Assembly (NCBI GenBank): GCA_900763355.1
Contig: CAAFJY010000043.1
Coordinates: forward strand, 1-17,419
Source: Clostridia bacterium
GTDB taxonomy: Bacteria > Bacillota > Clostridia > Oscillospirales > Butyricicoccaceae
Length of the DNA: 17,419 nucleotides
Reading direction: 5' to 3'
Part shown: in pieces, positions 1-9,516 of the stretch
Position numbering within the stretch: the stretch's first letter is position 1
Layout of the letters: every line of letters begins with the position of its first letter
Translations under genes and position numbers: made by a program
The notes under the pieces: generated by a model
Databases searched by the model: none
Told to the model about the DNA's origin: nothing
What the model saw: the letters and a program-made list of their open reading frames with translations, nothing else

Positions 1-10
1 AAGAACGGGG

Positions 11-16
11 TATAAT
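11..16 (+). promoter_or_regulatory. -10 box upstream of the RHH-like gene and clpB
   Basis: A perfect TATAAT lies 52 nt before the first start codon. The matching -35 would fall outside the window, so only half the promoter is visible. The predicted leader contains a short GC hairpin (CCGGGG 33-38, CCCCGG 42-47) just before the ribosome binding site at 51-58. No CIRCE element or CtsR heptad repeat is seen here or in front of clpB. Confidence 0.55.
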
Positions 17-67
17 AGTCTCAGAACCGGAACCGGGGGCTCCCCGGGACAAAGGAGGTCCTTTTTC

Positions 68-706
68 TTGGACAAAAGTGTGTATTCCCTGGTCCTCTCC
101 GACCAGGTGGTCCGCCGGGTGGACGCTGCGGCGGCCCGGGCTGGACTGAGCCGCTCGGCCATGGTGGACCGGCTGCTGGCCGAGGCCCTCTCCTGCACCA
201 CGCCGGAGATGCGGATGCGTTCCATCTTTGACCAGGCCCAGCAGCTGCTGTGCGGCGACGGGGTCTTTCAGGCCCTGCTCCAGCCCTCGGACAGCATGAT
301 GAGCCTGCGCTCGGCTTTGCAGTATAAATACAACCCCAACGTGCGCTTCAGCGTGGAGCTCTTCCGGGGCAGCGGCCCCGCCCGGGGGGAGATCCGCGTC
401 TCTCTCCGCAGCCAGAGCAGCGCGCTGATCCTCTACCTGGGGCAGTTTTACCGCCTGTGGGCCTATGCCGAGGAGCGCTGCGGCGCCAGCCCGGTGTTCA
501 CCGTGGAGGACGGGAAATACACCCGCCGCTTCACCCTGCCGGAGGGGCTGGACGAAAATGCCCAGGCCGAGCTCCTGGCCGCCTATCTCTCTGCCCTGAA
601 GGCGGGGATGACGGCTTTCTTTGCCGACCTGGATGCGCCCCGCACTGGGGAGGCTCGGGTGCTGGAGGCCTGCCGGGACTATTACCGGCATTATCCGGCA
701 CTCTGA
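68..706 (+). CDS. Hypothetical protein with ribbon-helix-helix-like N-terminus
   Basis: This encodes a 212-residue protein that I do not recognise as a named family. Residues 5-42 (VYSLVLSDQVVRRVDAA, then AGLSRSAMVDRLLAEAL) have the strand-helix-helix pattern of Arc/CopG-type DNA-binding domains. The remaining 170 residues form a mixed alpha/beta region with no catalytic motif I can name. The start is TTG, chosen because AAAGGAGG at 51-58 sits 9 nt upstream; no better ATG lies in range. A TATAAT box at 11-16 fits a promoter for it. The gene ends 66 nt before clpB, and I see no credible promoter in the gap, so the two may share a transcript. Because the DNA-binding fold is short and common, a regulatory role (possibly of clpB or of itself) is inference only. 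Confidence 0.8.
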   Translation: MDKSVYSLVLSDQVVRRVDAAAARAGLSRSAMVDRLLAEALSCTTPEMRMRSIFDQAQQLLCGDGVFQALLQPSDSMMSLRSALQYKYNPNVRFSVELFRGSGPARGEIRVSLRSQSSALILYLGQFYRLWAYAEERCGASPVFTVEDGKYTRRFTLPEGLDENAQAELLAAYLSALKAGMTAFFADLDAPRTGEARVLEACRDYYRHYPAL

Positions 707-772
707 GTTTTTCAGTCCGCTTTCTATGGTTTTTGAAAAGATACTGTGTTTCGTATAAAGGGGGTTTTGTTT

Positions 773-3391
<2,619 letters not shown>

Positions 3392-3395
3392 AATG

Positions 3396-3508
3396 CCCCA
3401 CTGCGCGCCGCGCAGCGGGGGCCCCTGTCATTGGATAGACTCCGGTCGCCCGAGATGCGGGCTTCCTCCGTCAGGCGCCGCACTTGCGGCGCGGCGCAGA
3501 AGCGCCGT
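3396..3508 (-). repeat. Structured interspersed repeat, copy A (reversed)
   Basis: This is the first of three related intergenic copies, read here on the - strand. In element sense it holds, in order: hairpin I (GGCGC TTCT GCGCC, 3506-3493), hairpin II (GCCGC AAGT GCGGC), hairpin III (GCCCG CATCT CGGGC), a conserved GACCGGAGTCTAT segment, AGGGGCCCCC, and a closing hairpin at 3420-3396 with a CCCC...GGGG clamp. It lies directly after clpB and before that gene's terminator. The other copies are at 7124-7239 and 15181-15293. Whether the element is mobile, an RNA or a 3'-end structure cannot be settled from this window. Confidence 0.85.
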
Positions 3509-3536
3509 AAAAGCGCCCCGAAAGGGGCGCTTTTTT
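3509..3536 (+). terminator. Rho-independent terminator of clpB
   Basis: The stem AAGCGCCCC (3511-3519) pairs with GGGGCGCTT (3524-3532) around a GAAA tetraloop, followed by a T-run. It directly abuts repeat copy A. A transcript leaving clpB would read through the repeat before reaching it. Confidence 0.9.
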
Positions 3537-3571
3537 GTTTTTTTCCGGGATTTTTCCCGTCAAGGGCGCTC

Positions 3572-3600
3572 TTGTGCAACGGGCCGGGATGTGCTACACT
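3572..3600 (+). promoter_or_regulatory. Promoter for the pseudouridine synthase operon
   Basis: TTGTGC (3572-3577) and TACACT (3595-3600) are separated by 17 nt. The predicted transcription start is near 3607. The leader then includes a perfect GGCCCCGCGGGGCC palindrome (3615-3628) before the purine-rich ribosome binding site. Confidence 0.6.
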
Positions 3601-3660
3601 AAAAGGAGTTTTTTGGCCCCGCGGGGCCACGGAAGGGAGGGGAGGACCCTGGATCTGCGG

Positions 3661-4551
3661 ATGGAATACCGCTGCACGGCGGCGGACGAGGGGGAGGAGG
3701 TCCTCACCCTCCTGCGGCGGGAGATGGGGGTGAGCACCAGTCTCCTCCGCCGTCTCAAGGTGACGGAGGACGGCATTCTCCTGGACGGGGAGCGGGTGAC
3801 GGTGCGGCGCAGGGTCGCGCCGGGGCAGCTGCTGTCCATCCGCCGGGAGCCCGATTCCGGGCGGGAAAAGCGGGTCACCGCCCAGGCGGGCCCCCTGGAC
3901 ATCGTTTATGAGGACGGGGATCTCATCCTCCTCAACAAGCCGGCGGGGTTGCCGGTTCATCCCAGCCCTGGGCATTTTGACGGGGACACAGTGGGCAACC
4001 GGGTGGTCTTTTACCTGGCGCAGAGCCAGCGGGAGCCCACCTTCCGGGCCATCAACCGGCTGGACCGGGGGACCTCCGGACTCATGACGGCGGCGAAAAA
4101 TCAGCTGGCGGCCCAGCGGCTGGAGGCCGCTCTCAGCCGGGGAGAGCTCAGCCGCCGGTATCACGCGGTGGTGGAGGGGACCGGTCTGCCGGACAGCGGG
4201 ACCATCGATCTCCCCATCGGCCGGAGAGAGGGCTGGGGCATCGCCCGGTGCGTCCGGGAAGACGGCCAGCGGGCCGTCACCCATTTTCGCCTTTTGGCGG
4301 AGAACAATGGCCGCTCGCTCCTGGAGCTGGCCCTGGACACCGGCCGGACCCACCAGATCCGGGTCCATCTAAGCCACCTGGGGCACCCGGTGTGCGGAGA
4401 TTTTATGTACGGGACCGAGATCCCGGGGATGGAGGGCTTCGCCCTGTGCTCGGTGCGGGCCGAGGTCCCTCAGCCCACCACCGGGGAGCGCCTGTGCTTT
4501 TCCATCCCGGATCCCGCGGCCTTTGCGGAATTGATGGAGGGAAAGCGATGA
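3661..4551 (+). CDS. RluA-family 23S rRNA/tRNA pseudouridine synthase
   Basis: This 296-residue enzyme isomerises uridine to pseudouridine in structured RNA. An S4-like N-terminal region (about 10-60) precedes the catalytic domain. The RluA hallmark is INRLDRGTSG at 131-140, with catalytic Asp at about 135 (Asn replaces the usual His before RLD). NKPAGLPVHPS near 92-102 and the RTHQIRVHLSHLGHP motif toward the C-terminus are also typical. The exact target (RluC/RluD/RluA-like) cannot be told from sequence alone. ATG 3661 is chosen although the GGGAGGGGAGGA site is about 14 nt upstream. An in-frame TTG at 3613 with AAAAGGAG only 4 nt before it is less likely, because the predicted transcript starts near 3607. 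Its stop overlaps the start of the VanW gene by ATGA, so the two are translationally coupled. Confidence 0.92.
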   Translation: MEYRCTAADEGEEVLTLLRREMGVSTSLLRRLKVTEDGILLDGERVTVRRRVAPGQLLSIRREPDSGREKRVTAQAGPLDIVYEDGDLILLNKPAGLPVHPSPGHFDGDTVGNRVVFYLAQSQREPTFRAINRLDRGTSGLMTAAKNQLAAQRLEAALSRGELSRRYHAVVEGTGLPDSGTIDLPIGRREGWGIARCVREDGQRAVTHFRLLAENNGRSLLELALDTGRTHQIRVHLSHLGHPVCGDFMYGTEIPGMEGFALCSVRAEVPQPTTGERLCFSIPDPAAFAELMEGKR

Positions 4552-5366
4552 AGCGGTTTTCAGCCTGGGGGCCCTGGGCCTATGCCCTGGCGGTGGAGAA
4601 AAATATCGCCCAGCGCAAGCTGGCAGATGCCTTTTCCGGCGAGACCTTTGCCGAAACGCGGCAGGAGGAGCCCCTCCCCTTCGCCGTCTGCCGCCACAAC
4701 AGCCTCATCCGCCGGACCCTGGGCCAGGTGGATCCCCGGCTCCAGGACAACAAGGCCGTCTCCCTGGGTCTGGCCGCGCCCCGGGTCAACGGGGTGCTCA
4801 TCCGCCCGGGGGAGACCTTTTCCTTCTGGCACCTGGTGGGGCGCTGCACCCGGAAAAAGGGCTATCTCCCCGGCATGGTCCTCCACGACGGCCAGCCCGC
4901 CCAGGGGGTCGGGGGCGGCATGTGCCAGTTCACCAACCTCATCCACTGGATGGTGCTGCACTCCGACCTCACCGTCACCGAGCGGCACCACCACGACGGG
5001 ATGGATCTCTTCCCGGATTTCGGGCGGCAGGTGCCCTTTGGGGTGGGGACGTCAATTTTGTATAATTATCTGGATTACCGGGTAAAAAACCAGACGGAGG
5101 AGACCTTCCAGCTCCTCACCCGGTCCGACGGGGAATATCTCCGGGGGGAGCTGCGGTGCACCCGCCGGGCCCCCTGGGTGTGGCACATCACCTGCGAGGA
5201 CGAGTATTTCACCCAGGAGGCCGGGGTGTGGTACCGGTGCAATCAGGTGTGGCGGCGGCGGGTGGACCGGCGCACGGGGGACACGCTGGAGCGCCAGCTC
5301 CTTCAGACCTCCCACGCCCGGGTGTGCTACGACCCTCAGTACATCGACCCCAAAAAGGTGCGATAA
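4548..5366 (+). CDS. VanW-family protein
   Basis: This 272-residue protein carries the VanW core: NGVLIRPGETFSFW at about 81-94, then the signature GVGGGMCQFTNLIHWM at about 120-135. VanW proteins occur with some vancomycin-resistance clusters but are common in Firmicutes without them, and their biochemical role is not established. No signal peptide or membrane segment is evident at the N-terminus, which suggests a cytoplasmic product. No other van genes are nearby, so the name should not be read as glycopeptide resistance. It is the second gene of an operon with the pseudouridine synthase; the overlap is ATGA, with GGAGGG about 7 nt upstream. His-rich ERHHHDG around 145-151 is a notable but unexplained feature. 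Confidence 0.88.
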   Translation: MKRFSAWGPWAYALAVEKNIAQRKLADAFSGETFAETRQEEPLPFAVCRHNSLIRRTLGQVDPRLQDNKAVSLGLAAPRVNGVLIRPGETFSFWHLVGRCTRKKGYLPGMVLHDGQPAQGVGGGMCQFTNLIHWMVLHSDLTVTERHHHDGMDLFPDFGRQVPFGVGTSILYNYLDYRVKNQTEETFQLLTRSDGEYLRGELRCTRRAPWVWHITCEDEYFTQEAGVWYRCNQVWRRRVDRRTGDTLERQLLQTSHARVCYDPQYIDPKKVR

Positions 5367-5435
5367 GCCGAACAAAGCGTGATTATTTTCAGAAAAAATA
5401 CAGATAGTAATGAAGAAAGCGGGGAATTTTCACCC

Positions 5436-7085
5436 ATGGAACAACAACTGCGATCCTTTGACGGGCAGGGAAACATGATCCGCACCGGGCGGGACTGCGT
5501 CGGCGAGACCGGCGTGGTGTCGGCCGGACGGGCGGAAGCGGCGGCCATCGGCCGGGACATCCTGGCCCAGGGGGGCAACGCCATCGACGCGGCCGTGGCC
5601 ACGGCCTTTGCCCTGGGGGTGTGCGAGCCCAACGCCAGCGGACTGGGGGGCGGCGGTTTCATGCTCCTCCGGGACGGGAAGACGGGGAAAAGCGTCTTTT
5701 TGGATTTTCGGGAGACGGCGCCCCAGGCAGCCGCGCCGGATATGTATACACCCAAGGCCCCCGACTCCAACGTGGACATCCGGGAGCGCAACGTCTATGG
5801 CGGGATGTCGGCGGCCACCCCCGGTGAGGTGGCCGGGCTCTTCTATGCCCTGGAGCACTACGGCACCATGACCCCCGCCCAGGTCATCGCCCCGGCGGCA
5901 AAATTGGCCCGGGAGGGCTATGTGGTCACCCCCATGCTCCACGGGGACATGGAGGCCCACAAGGATCATCTCCGGCAATATGGCGCGGGGTGGAAAATTT
6001 ATCTGAAAGACGGCGAACCCTTTGCCGTGGGGGACACGGTGAAAAATCCCGACCTGGCGAACACGCTGGAAAAGCTGGCTGCCGGCGGGAAGGACGCTTT
6101 TTACAAGGGCGAGATCGCCGAAAAAATGCTGGCTGCCGTGCAGGCGGACGGCGGCGTGCTGTCCCAGGCCGACCTGGACGGCTTTTCCGTCCGGGTGCTG
6201 GAGCCGGTGCGGGGGACCTACCGTGGGTATGAGATCCTCTCCTCCCCGCCGCCCTCTTCCGGCGGGACCCATGTCATTGAGATCCTCAACGTGCTGGAAA
6301 ACTTTGACGTGGGGGCCATGGAGGTCAATTCCGCGGAATATCTTCATCTGTTTTCCGAAGCCTGCAAGCTGTGTTATGCCGACCGGGCGAAATACATGGG
6401 GGACCCCAAGTTCGTGAAGGTGCCCCTGACGGGTCTGCTGTCCAAGGATTATGCCCGCACCCTGGCGGCAAAGATCGACCTGCGCAAGGCCCACGCCCCC
6501 GAATACGGCGACCCCCTCCCCTATGAGAGCATGAGCACCACCCATGTCTCCATTGCCGACCGGGAGGGGAATCTGGTGGCCATGACCCGGACCATCAATC
6601 ACTTTTTCGGGAGCAGCCTGGTACCGGAGGGACTGGGCTTCCTCCTCAATGACGAGATGGAGGACTTTTCCATCGACCCTGCCTCGGCCAACGCCGTGGC
6701 GGGTGGGAAAATCCCCTTGTCCTGTATGAGCCCGACATTTATCCTCAAGGACGGCAAGCCTGTGGCCGTGCTGGGCTCCCCGGGGGGGATCCGCATCATT
6801 TCCTCGGTGGCCCAGGTCATCTCCAAGCTCATCGACCACCGCATGAGCCTGGAAGAGGCCGTTTCCTCCCCCCGCATGGGGGACGACCAGACCGCCGTGC
6901 TCATCCTGGAGGGGCGCATTCCGGAAAGCACCCGGGAGACCCTGCGGGCGATGGGTCACCGGGTGAAGGTCTATGACGACTGGCACCGGATCGTGGGCGC
7001 TGTCAACAGCGTCCTGTTTCTGCCGGATGGCCGCCTGTGCGGTATGGGAGATCCGCGAAGAGACGGCTTCGCGCTGGGGAGATGA
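5436..7085 (+). CDS. ggt: Gamma-glutamyltransferase (gamma-glutamyltranspeptidase family)
   Basis: This 549-residue proenzyme should hydrolyse or transfer the gamma-glutamyl group of glutathione-like compounds after self-cleavage. The predicted nucleophile is Thr368 in STTHVS, which becomes the first residue of the small subunit. The substrate carboxylate-binding Arg is in LDFRETAP (R92). LLNDEMEDFS, PLSCMSPT and GSPGGIR match the substrate and oxyanion regions. The paired Ser seen in PLSSMSP of E. coli Ggt is Ser-Cys here. The stretch between EDFS and PLS is short, suggesting no long lid loop. No signal peptide is seen at the N-terminus, unlike secreted enzymes. ATG 5436 is preferred (GGGGA 10 nt upstream); GTG 5379 would add 19 residues. 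It ends in DPRRDG-containing RLCGMGDPRRDGFALGR, a tail found again at 7242-7295. Confidence 0.93.
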   Translation: MEQQLRSFDGQGNMIRTGRDCVGETGVVSAGRAEAAAIGRDILAQGGNAIDAAVATAFALGVCEPNASGLGGGGFMLLRDGKTGKSVFLDFRETAPQAAAPDMYTPKAPDSNVDIRERNVYGGMSAATPGEVAGLFYALEHYGTMTPAQVIAPAAKLAREGYVVTPMLHGDMEAHKDHLRQYGAGWKIYLKDGEPFAVGDTVKNPDLANTLEKLAAGGKDAFYKGEIAEKMLAAVQADGGVLSQADLDGFSVRVLEPVRGTYRGYEILSSPPPSSGGTHVIEILNVLENFDVGAMEVNSAEYLHLFSEACKLCYADRAKYMGDPKFVKVPLTGLLSKDYARTLAAKIDLRKAHAPEYGDPLPYESMSTTHVSIADREGNLVAMTRTINHFFGSSLVPEGLGFLLNDEMEDFSIDPASANAVAGGKIPLSCMSPTFILKDGKPVAVLGSPGGIRIISSVAQVISKLIDHRMSLEEAVSSPRMGDDQTAVLILEGRIPESTRETLRAMGHRVKVYDDWHRIVGAVNSVLFLPDGRLCGMGDPRRDGFALGR

Positions 7086-7093
7086 ATATTATT

Positions 7094-7123
7094 AAAAAAG
7101 CCCGCCGCAAGGCGGTCTTTTTT
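7094..7123 (+). terminator. Terminator of ggt (first copy)
   Basis: CCGCC (7102-7106), loop GCAA and GGCGG (7111-7115) are flanked by six A and six T residues. One mismatch (C7101 against T7116) breaks an otherwise continuous stem. The related second terminator at 7304-7340 has A at the equivalent position and pairs perfectly. Confidence 0.85.
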
Positions 7124-7239
7124 ACGGCGCTTCTGCGCCGCGCCGCGAGTGCGGCGTTCGACGCAGGAAGCCCGTGTGTCGGGCGACTGGAGTCTATCAA
7201 ATCGAAAGGGGCCCCCGCAAAATCAGCGATTTTGTGGGG
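7124..7239 (+). repeat. Structured interspersed repeat, copy B
   Basis: The element starts exactly at the end of the ggt terminator T-run. Hairpin I is GGCGC TTCT GCGCC (7126-7139), then GCCGC GAGT GCGGC, GCCCG TGTGT CGGGC, GACTGGAGTCTAT and AGGGGCCCCC. The closing hairpin is 7213-7239, with arms CCCCGCAAAATC and GATTTTGTGGGG. The inner part of this stem is unrelated in sequence to the other copies but remains fully paired (one G-U). The copy is bracketed by two versions of the ggt tail and terminator. Confidence 0.88.
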
Positions 7240-7241
7240 AA

Positions 7242-7295
7242 CGCCTCTGCGGTATGGGGGATCCACGAAGAGACGGCTTCGCGCTGGGGAGGTAA
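7242..7295 (+). pseudogene. Remnant of a ggt 3' end (ghost tail)
   Basis: In the appropriate frame, 7242-7295 reads RLCGMGDPRRDGFALGR followed by TAA. This is identical in protein sequence to the last 17 residues of the intact ggt (7032-7085, stop TGA). The DNA differs at four codons, all synonymous (CTG/CTC, GGA/GGG, CCG/CCA, AGA/AGG), plus the stop. Homology continues through the terminator to about 7336 and stops upstream at the end of repeat copy B. There is no start codon or further ggt sequence before it, so it is a fragment and not expressed as a gene. Confidence 0.85.
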
Positions 7296-7303
7296 TGGAA
7301 TAT

Positions 7304-7340
7304 CATCAAAAAAGACCGCCGAGGGCGGTCTTTTTTGATG
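7304..7340. terminator. Bidirectional terminator between ggt and the sseB operon
   Basis: This is a perfect 17-bp inverted repeat (7304-7320 and 7324-7340) with a GAG loop. The GACCGCC/GGCGGTC core is flanked by A6 and T6 runs, so it can end transcription from either side. It lies 1 nt beyond the SseB-family stop codon and is the downstream duplicate of the terminator at 7094-7123. Confidence 0.92.
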
Positions 7341-7341
7341 T

Positions 7342-8052
7342 TCACTTCTGATAGATCGGTTTTCCCGTTTTTTCGGCGATCTGGAGGAGCTTGAGATCAG
7401 CCTTCATGAGTTCAAAGGTCTCCCCCAGGCGCATATAGGGGCGGGCGGCTGCCGCGATGGCCTCGAACAGGCCGTCCTGGGGCTTGCCATCAAAATCCAC
7501 CACAAAGAGCTTGTGCTCCAGGTGCTCGTCCGCGTCCTTGGCGGCCACCAGCCAGACGCGATAGACCTCCTCGTGCCCCCGCAGGAGGGCTTCCAGCGCA
7601 GGGGGCAGGCCGATGGGGTAGTCGCTGGTGGCCCGCAGGCGCAGCTCCCGCTTGCCGGAAGCGCCCCGCATGGTGTTGTCCACATCGGCGATGTGGTTGC
7701 GGGTGAGGAACATGGCCTGGCCAAAGGGGTTGATGACCAGCCCGCTCAGGCTGTTCTGCTTGAGCACCAGGGACTTGGCCTGTTCGTAGGTGAGGGTGAT
7801 GACATCAGTCTTTTCAAAGGGCCATTTTTCCAGCTCATTTCGGCAGGTGAAAAGGGATACGAAGGCCTCGCCCTCATGGTTTTTGATGATCGCCACCTGC
7901 CCGGCCCCATGGGAAAAGGCCAGAAAATAAGAGGTTTTCAGAATGGCGAAGCCTTGGATCTTGTTTCCCCGGCTGGGGTCCCGGGCCAGGGATTGGGACA
8001 GGGCGGTGGGGTCAAATTCCGACTGGAAGGCATTGAGTTCATACTCGGTCAT
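7342..8052 (-). CDS. SseB-family protein
   Basis: This encodes a 236-residue cytosolic protein with two regions typical of the SseB family. The N-terminal half contains AFVSLFTCRNELEKWPF, the LTYEQAKSLVL helix and GLVINPFGQAMFL. The C-terminal half has YRVWLVAAKDADEHLEHKLFVVDFDG and DGLFEAIAAAARPYM, matching an SseB C-terminal-type domain. E. coli SseB was linked to rhodanese/serine-sensitivity phenotypes, but no reaction is known, so the function is open. ATG 8052 overlaps the stop of the DNA glycosylase gene by ATGA. AAAGGAGA about 10 nt upstream supports this start. It is the last gene of the six-gene minus-strand operon and ends at a strong bidirectional terminator. Confidence 0.82.
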   Translation of the reverse strand: MTEYELNAFQSEFDPTALSQSLARDPSRGNKIQGFAILKTSYFLAFSHGAGQVAIIKNHEGEAFVSLFTCRNELEKWPFEKTDVITLTYEQAKSLVLKQNSLSGLVINPFGQAMFLTRNHIADVDNTMRGASGKRELRLRATSDYPIGLPPALEALLRGHEEVYRVWLVAAKDADEHLEHKLFVVDFDGKPQDGLFEAIAAAARPYMRLGETFELMKADLKLLQIAEKTGKPIYQK

Positions 8053-8666
8053 GGATGAGGTTTCTCCTTTCCTGGGGGGACGCTGACAAAGGGGTCGTCC
8101 CCGATGACGAAGCGCCAAAGCTCGTCCCGGCAGCGGAGGGCATAGTCCACGCCGATCCGCCGGGCTGCGATGATGCTTTGGGGCGTTTCCGCCGGGGTGA
8201 TGTAAAGCGGGGGCGCGGTGAGGTCCGCGCCGTATTGATCCCGGGTGATGCCCAGGGCAGCACACAGCTTGCCGGGGCCGGAGCACAGCTGGCGGATGTT
8301 TTTTGCCGCCCTGCGCCGGGGGAACATCTGCTCCACCCCCGTGTCCGGGCGGAGAGCCCGGACCAAAACAGCCTCCGGCACGCCGGGGGCGTTCACCGTG
8401 ACATTAAAGCAGCTGTGCATTCCATAGATGAGATAAATATAGGCGAACCCACCGGGGCCGTATTGGATGTTCACCCGGCCCTGGGGCTTGCCCCGATAGC
8501 TGTGGGCCGCATCGTCCGCAAGGCCCAGATAGGCCTCGGTCTCCACGATGATGCCGCCCAGAGGGCCCTCCGGCGTTTCATGCACCAGACGGCAGCCCAA
8601 AAGCTCCCTCGCCACGGTGACGGCGTCCCGCGCGTAAAAATCCCGGGGAAGGGGTTCAGTCATCAT
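8049..8666 (-). CDS. 3-methyladenine DNA glycosylase (AAG/MPG family)
   Basis: This 205-residue base-excision repair enzyme flips out and cleaves alkylated purines such as 3-methyladenine and hypoxanthine. The family core is clear: IVETEAYLG at about 40-48 with the catalytic Glu44 and Tyr46, AAHSYRGK with His55, and GPGGFAYIYLIYGMHSCFNV at about 70-89. Glu44, Tyr46 and His55 match human AAG Glu125, Tyr127 and His136 by spacing. GPGKLC in the second half is also typical. The start is one of two adjacent ATGs; 8666 has GGAG 10 nt upstream. It overlaps the end of rsmI by 11 nt and the start of the SseB-family gene by 4 nt, so translation is probably coupled. Its length is normal for bacterial members. 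Confidence 0.93.
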   Translation of the reverse strand: MMTEPLPRDFYARDAVTVARELLGCRLVHETPEGPLGGIIVETEAYLGLADDAAHSYRGKPQGRVNIQYGPGGFAYIYLIYGMHSCFNVTVNAPGVPEAVLVRALRPDTGVEQMFPRRRAAKNIRQLCSGPGKLCAALGITRDQYGADLTAPPLYITPAETPQSIIAARRIGVDYALRCRDELWRFVIGDDPFVSVPPGKEKPHP

Positions 8667-9516
8667 GGCCAAAGCGCTCCAGCGCAGCTTGATAAAGGCG
8701 GTTTTTGGGGGCATTCTGAGCCCGGGAGACCGATTTCACCGCCGTGGCGAGGGATTCGCCCGCTTCCATCCGCTCCTGGACCAGGGCCAGGAGGTCGGGC
8801 TGCTCCTCCGGCGCGGCGCTCTCCCCGCAGCCGGCGATGACCAGGACGAACTCCCCCCGGGGGGGCGTTTCCGTATAATGGACCACGGCGGCGGAGAGGG
8901 TGGTGCGGAAGCACTCCTCGTGGAGCTTGGTCAGCTCCCGGCACAGGGCGATCTCCCGGTCGCCCCAGCAGTCCAGCATATCCTGGAGAGTGCGAAGCAG
9001 CTTGTGGGGGGCCTCGTAAAAGACCATGGTGCGTTTTTCGGTTTTGACCTCCCGGAGATGCTCCAGGCGGCTCTTTTTCGTGGTGGAGAGGAAGCCCTCG
9101 AAGGTGAAGCGGCCGCAGTTCATCCCGGAGATGCTCAGGGCCGTGGGGATGGCGCAGCACCCGGGGACCGAAGCCACGGGGATGCCCTCCCGGGCACAGA
9201 GCGCCACCAGATCGGTGCCGGGGTCAGAGATGGCAGGGGTCCCGGCATCGGTGATGAGAGCACAGCTCTCTCCTGCCAGGAGGCGGGCGGCGATGAGCTC
9301 CCCCTTGGTGCGGCGGTTGTGCTCGAAATAGCAGATCTGGGGCTTTTTGATGCCGAAATGGTTCAGCAGCCTGGCCCCCACCCGGGTATCTTCGGCGGCG
9401 ATAAAGTCCACGGTTTCCAGCGTTTCCACGGCCCGGGGAGAAAAATCCCCCAGGTTGCCGATGGGCGTCGCTACCACAAAAAGCGTCCCGGGACGGGACG
9501 CTGCTGTCTCGTTCAT
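8656..9516 (-). CDS. rsmI: 16S rRNA (cytidine-1402-2'-O)-methyltransferase RsmI
   Basis: This 286-residue enzyme methylates the ribose of C1402 in the 16S rRNA decoding centre using S-adenosylmethionine. It belongs to the tetrapyrrole-methylase fold. GTLFVVATPIGNLGDFSPRA at about 10-29 and AEDTR at 41-45 are hallmarks. ALITDAGTPAISDPG at about 86-100 forms part of the cofactor site. FTFEGFLS with TTKKSR follows near 137-150, and VFYEAPHKL comes further on. The usual VPGPSA motif reads VPGCCA here. The start ATG overlaps the stop of the upstream methyltransferase gene (ATGA), with GAGG 7 nt upstream. Pairing of a TrmN6-like gene with rsmI is common in Firmicutes, which supports both calls. Confidence 0.96.
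   Translation of the reverse strand: MNETAASRPGTLFVVATPIGNLGDFSPRAVETLETVDFIAAEDTRVGARLLNHFGIKKPQICYFEHNRRTKGELIAARLLAGESCALITDAGTPAISDPGTDLVALCAREGIPVASVPGCCAIPTALSISGMNCGRFTFEGFLSTTKKSRLEHLREVKTEKRTMVFYEAPHKLLRTLQDMLDCWGDREIALCRELTKLHEECFRTTLSAAVVHYTETPPRGEFVLVIAGCGESAAPEEQPDLLALVQERMEAGESLATAVKSVSRAQNAPKNRLYQAALERFGHDD

Noticed and set aside
733..759. Possible promoter TTGAAA/TATAAA directly before clpB
   Set aside because: The spacer is only 15 nt, and the transcript would start at or beyond the clpB ribosome binding site.
4548..5366. Vancomycin-resistance locus
   Set aside because: Only a VanW-family gene is present, with no vanHAX, vanRS or D-Ala-D-Lac ligase nearby; VanW proteins are common without resistance.
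5410..5478. Short ORF (ATG 5410) overlapping the ggt start in another frame
   Set aside because: It has no ribosome binding site or recognisable content and is easily explained by chance next to the ggt start.
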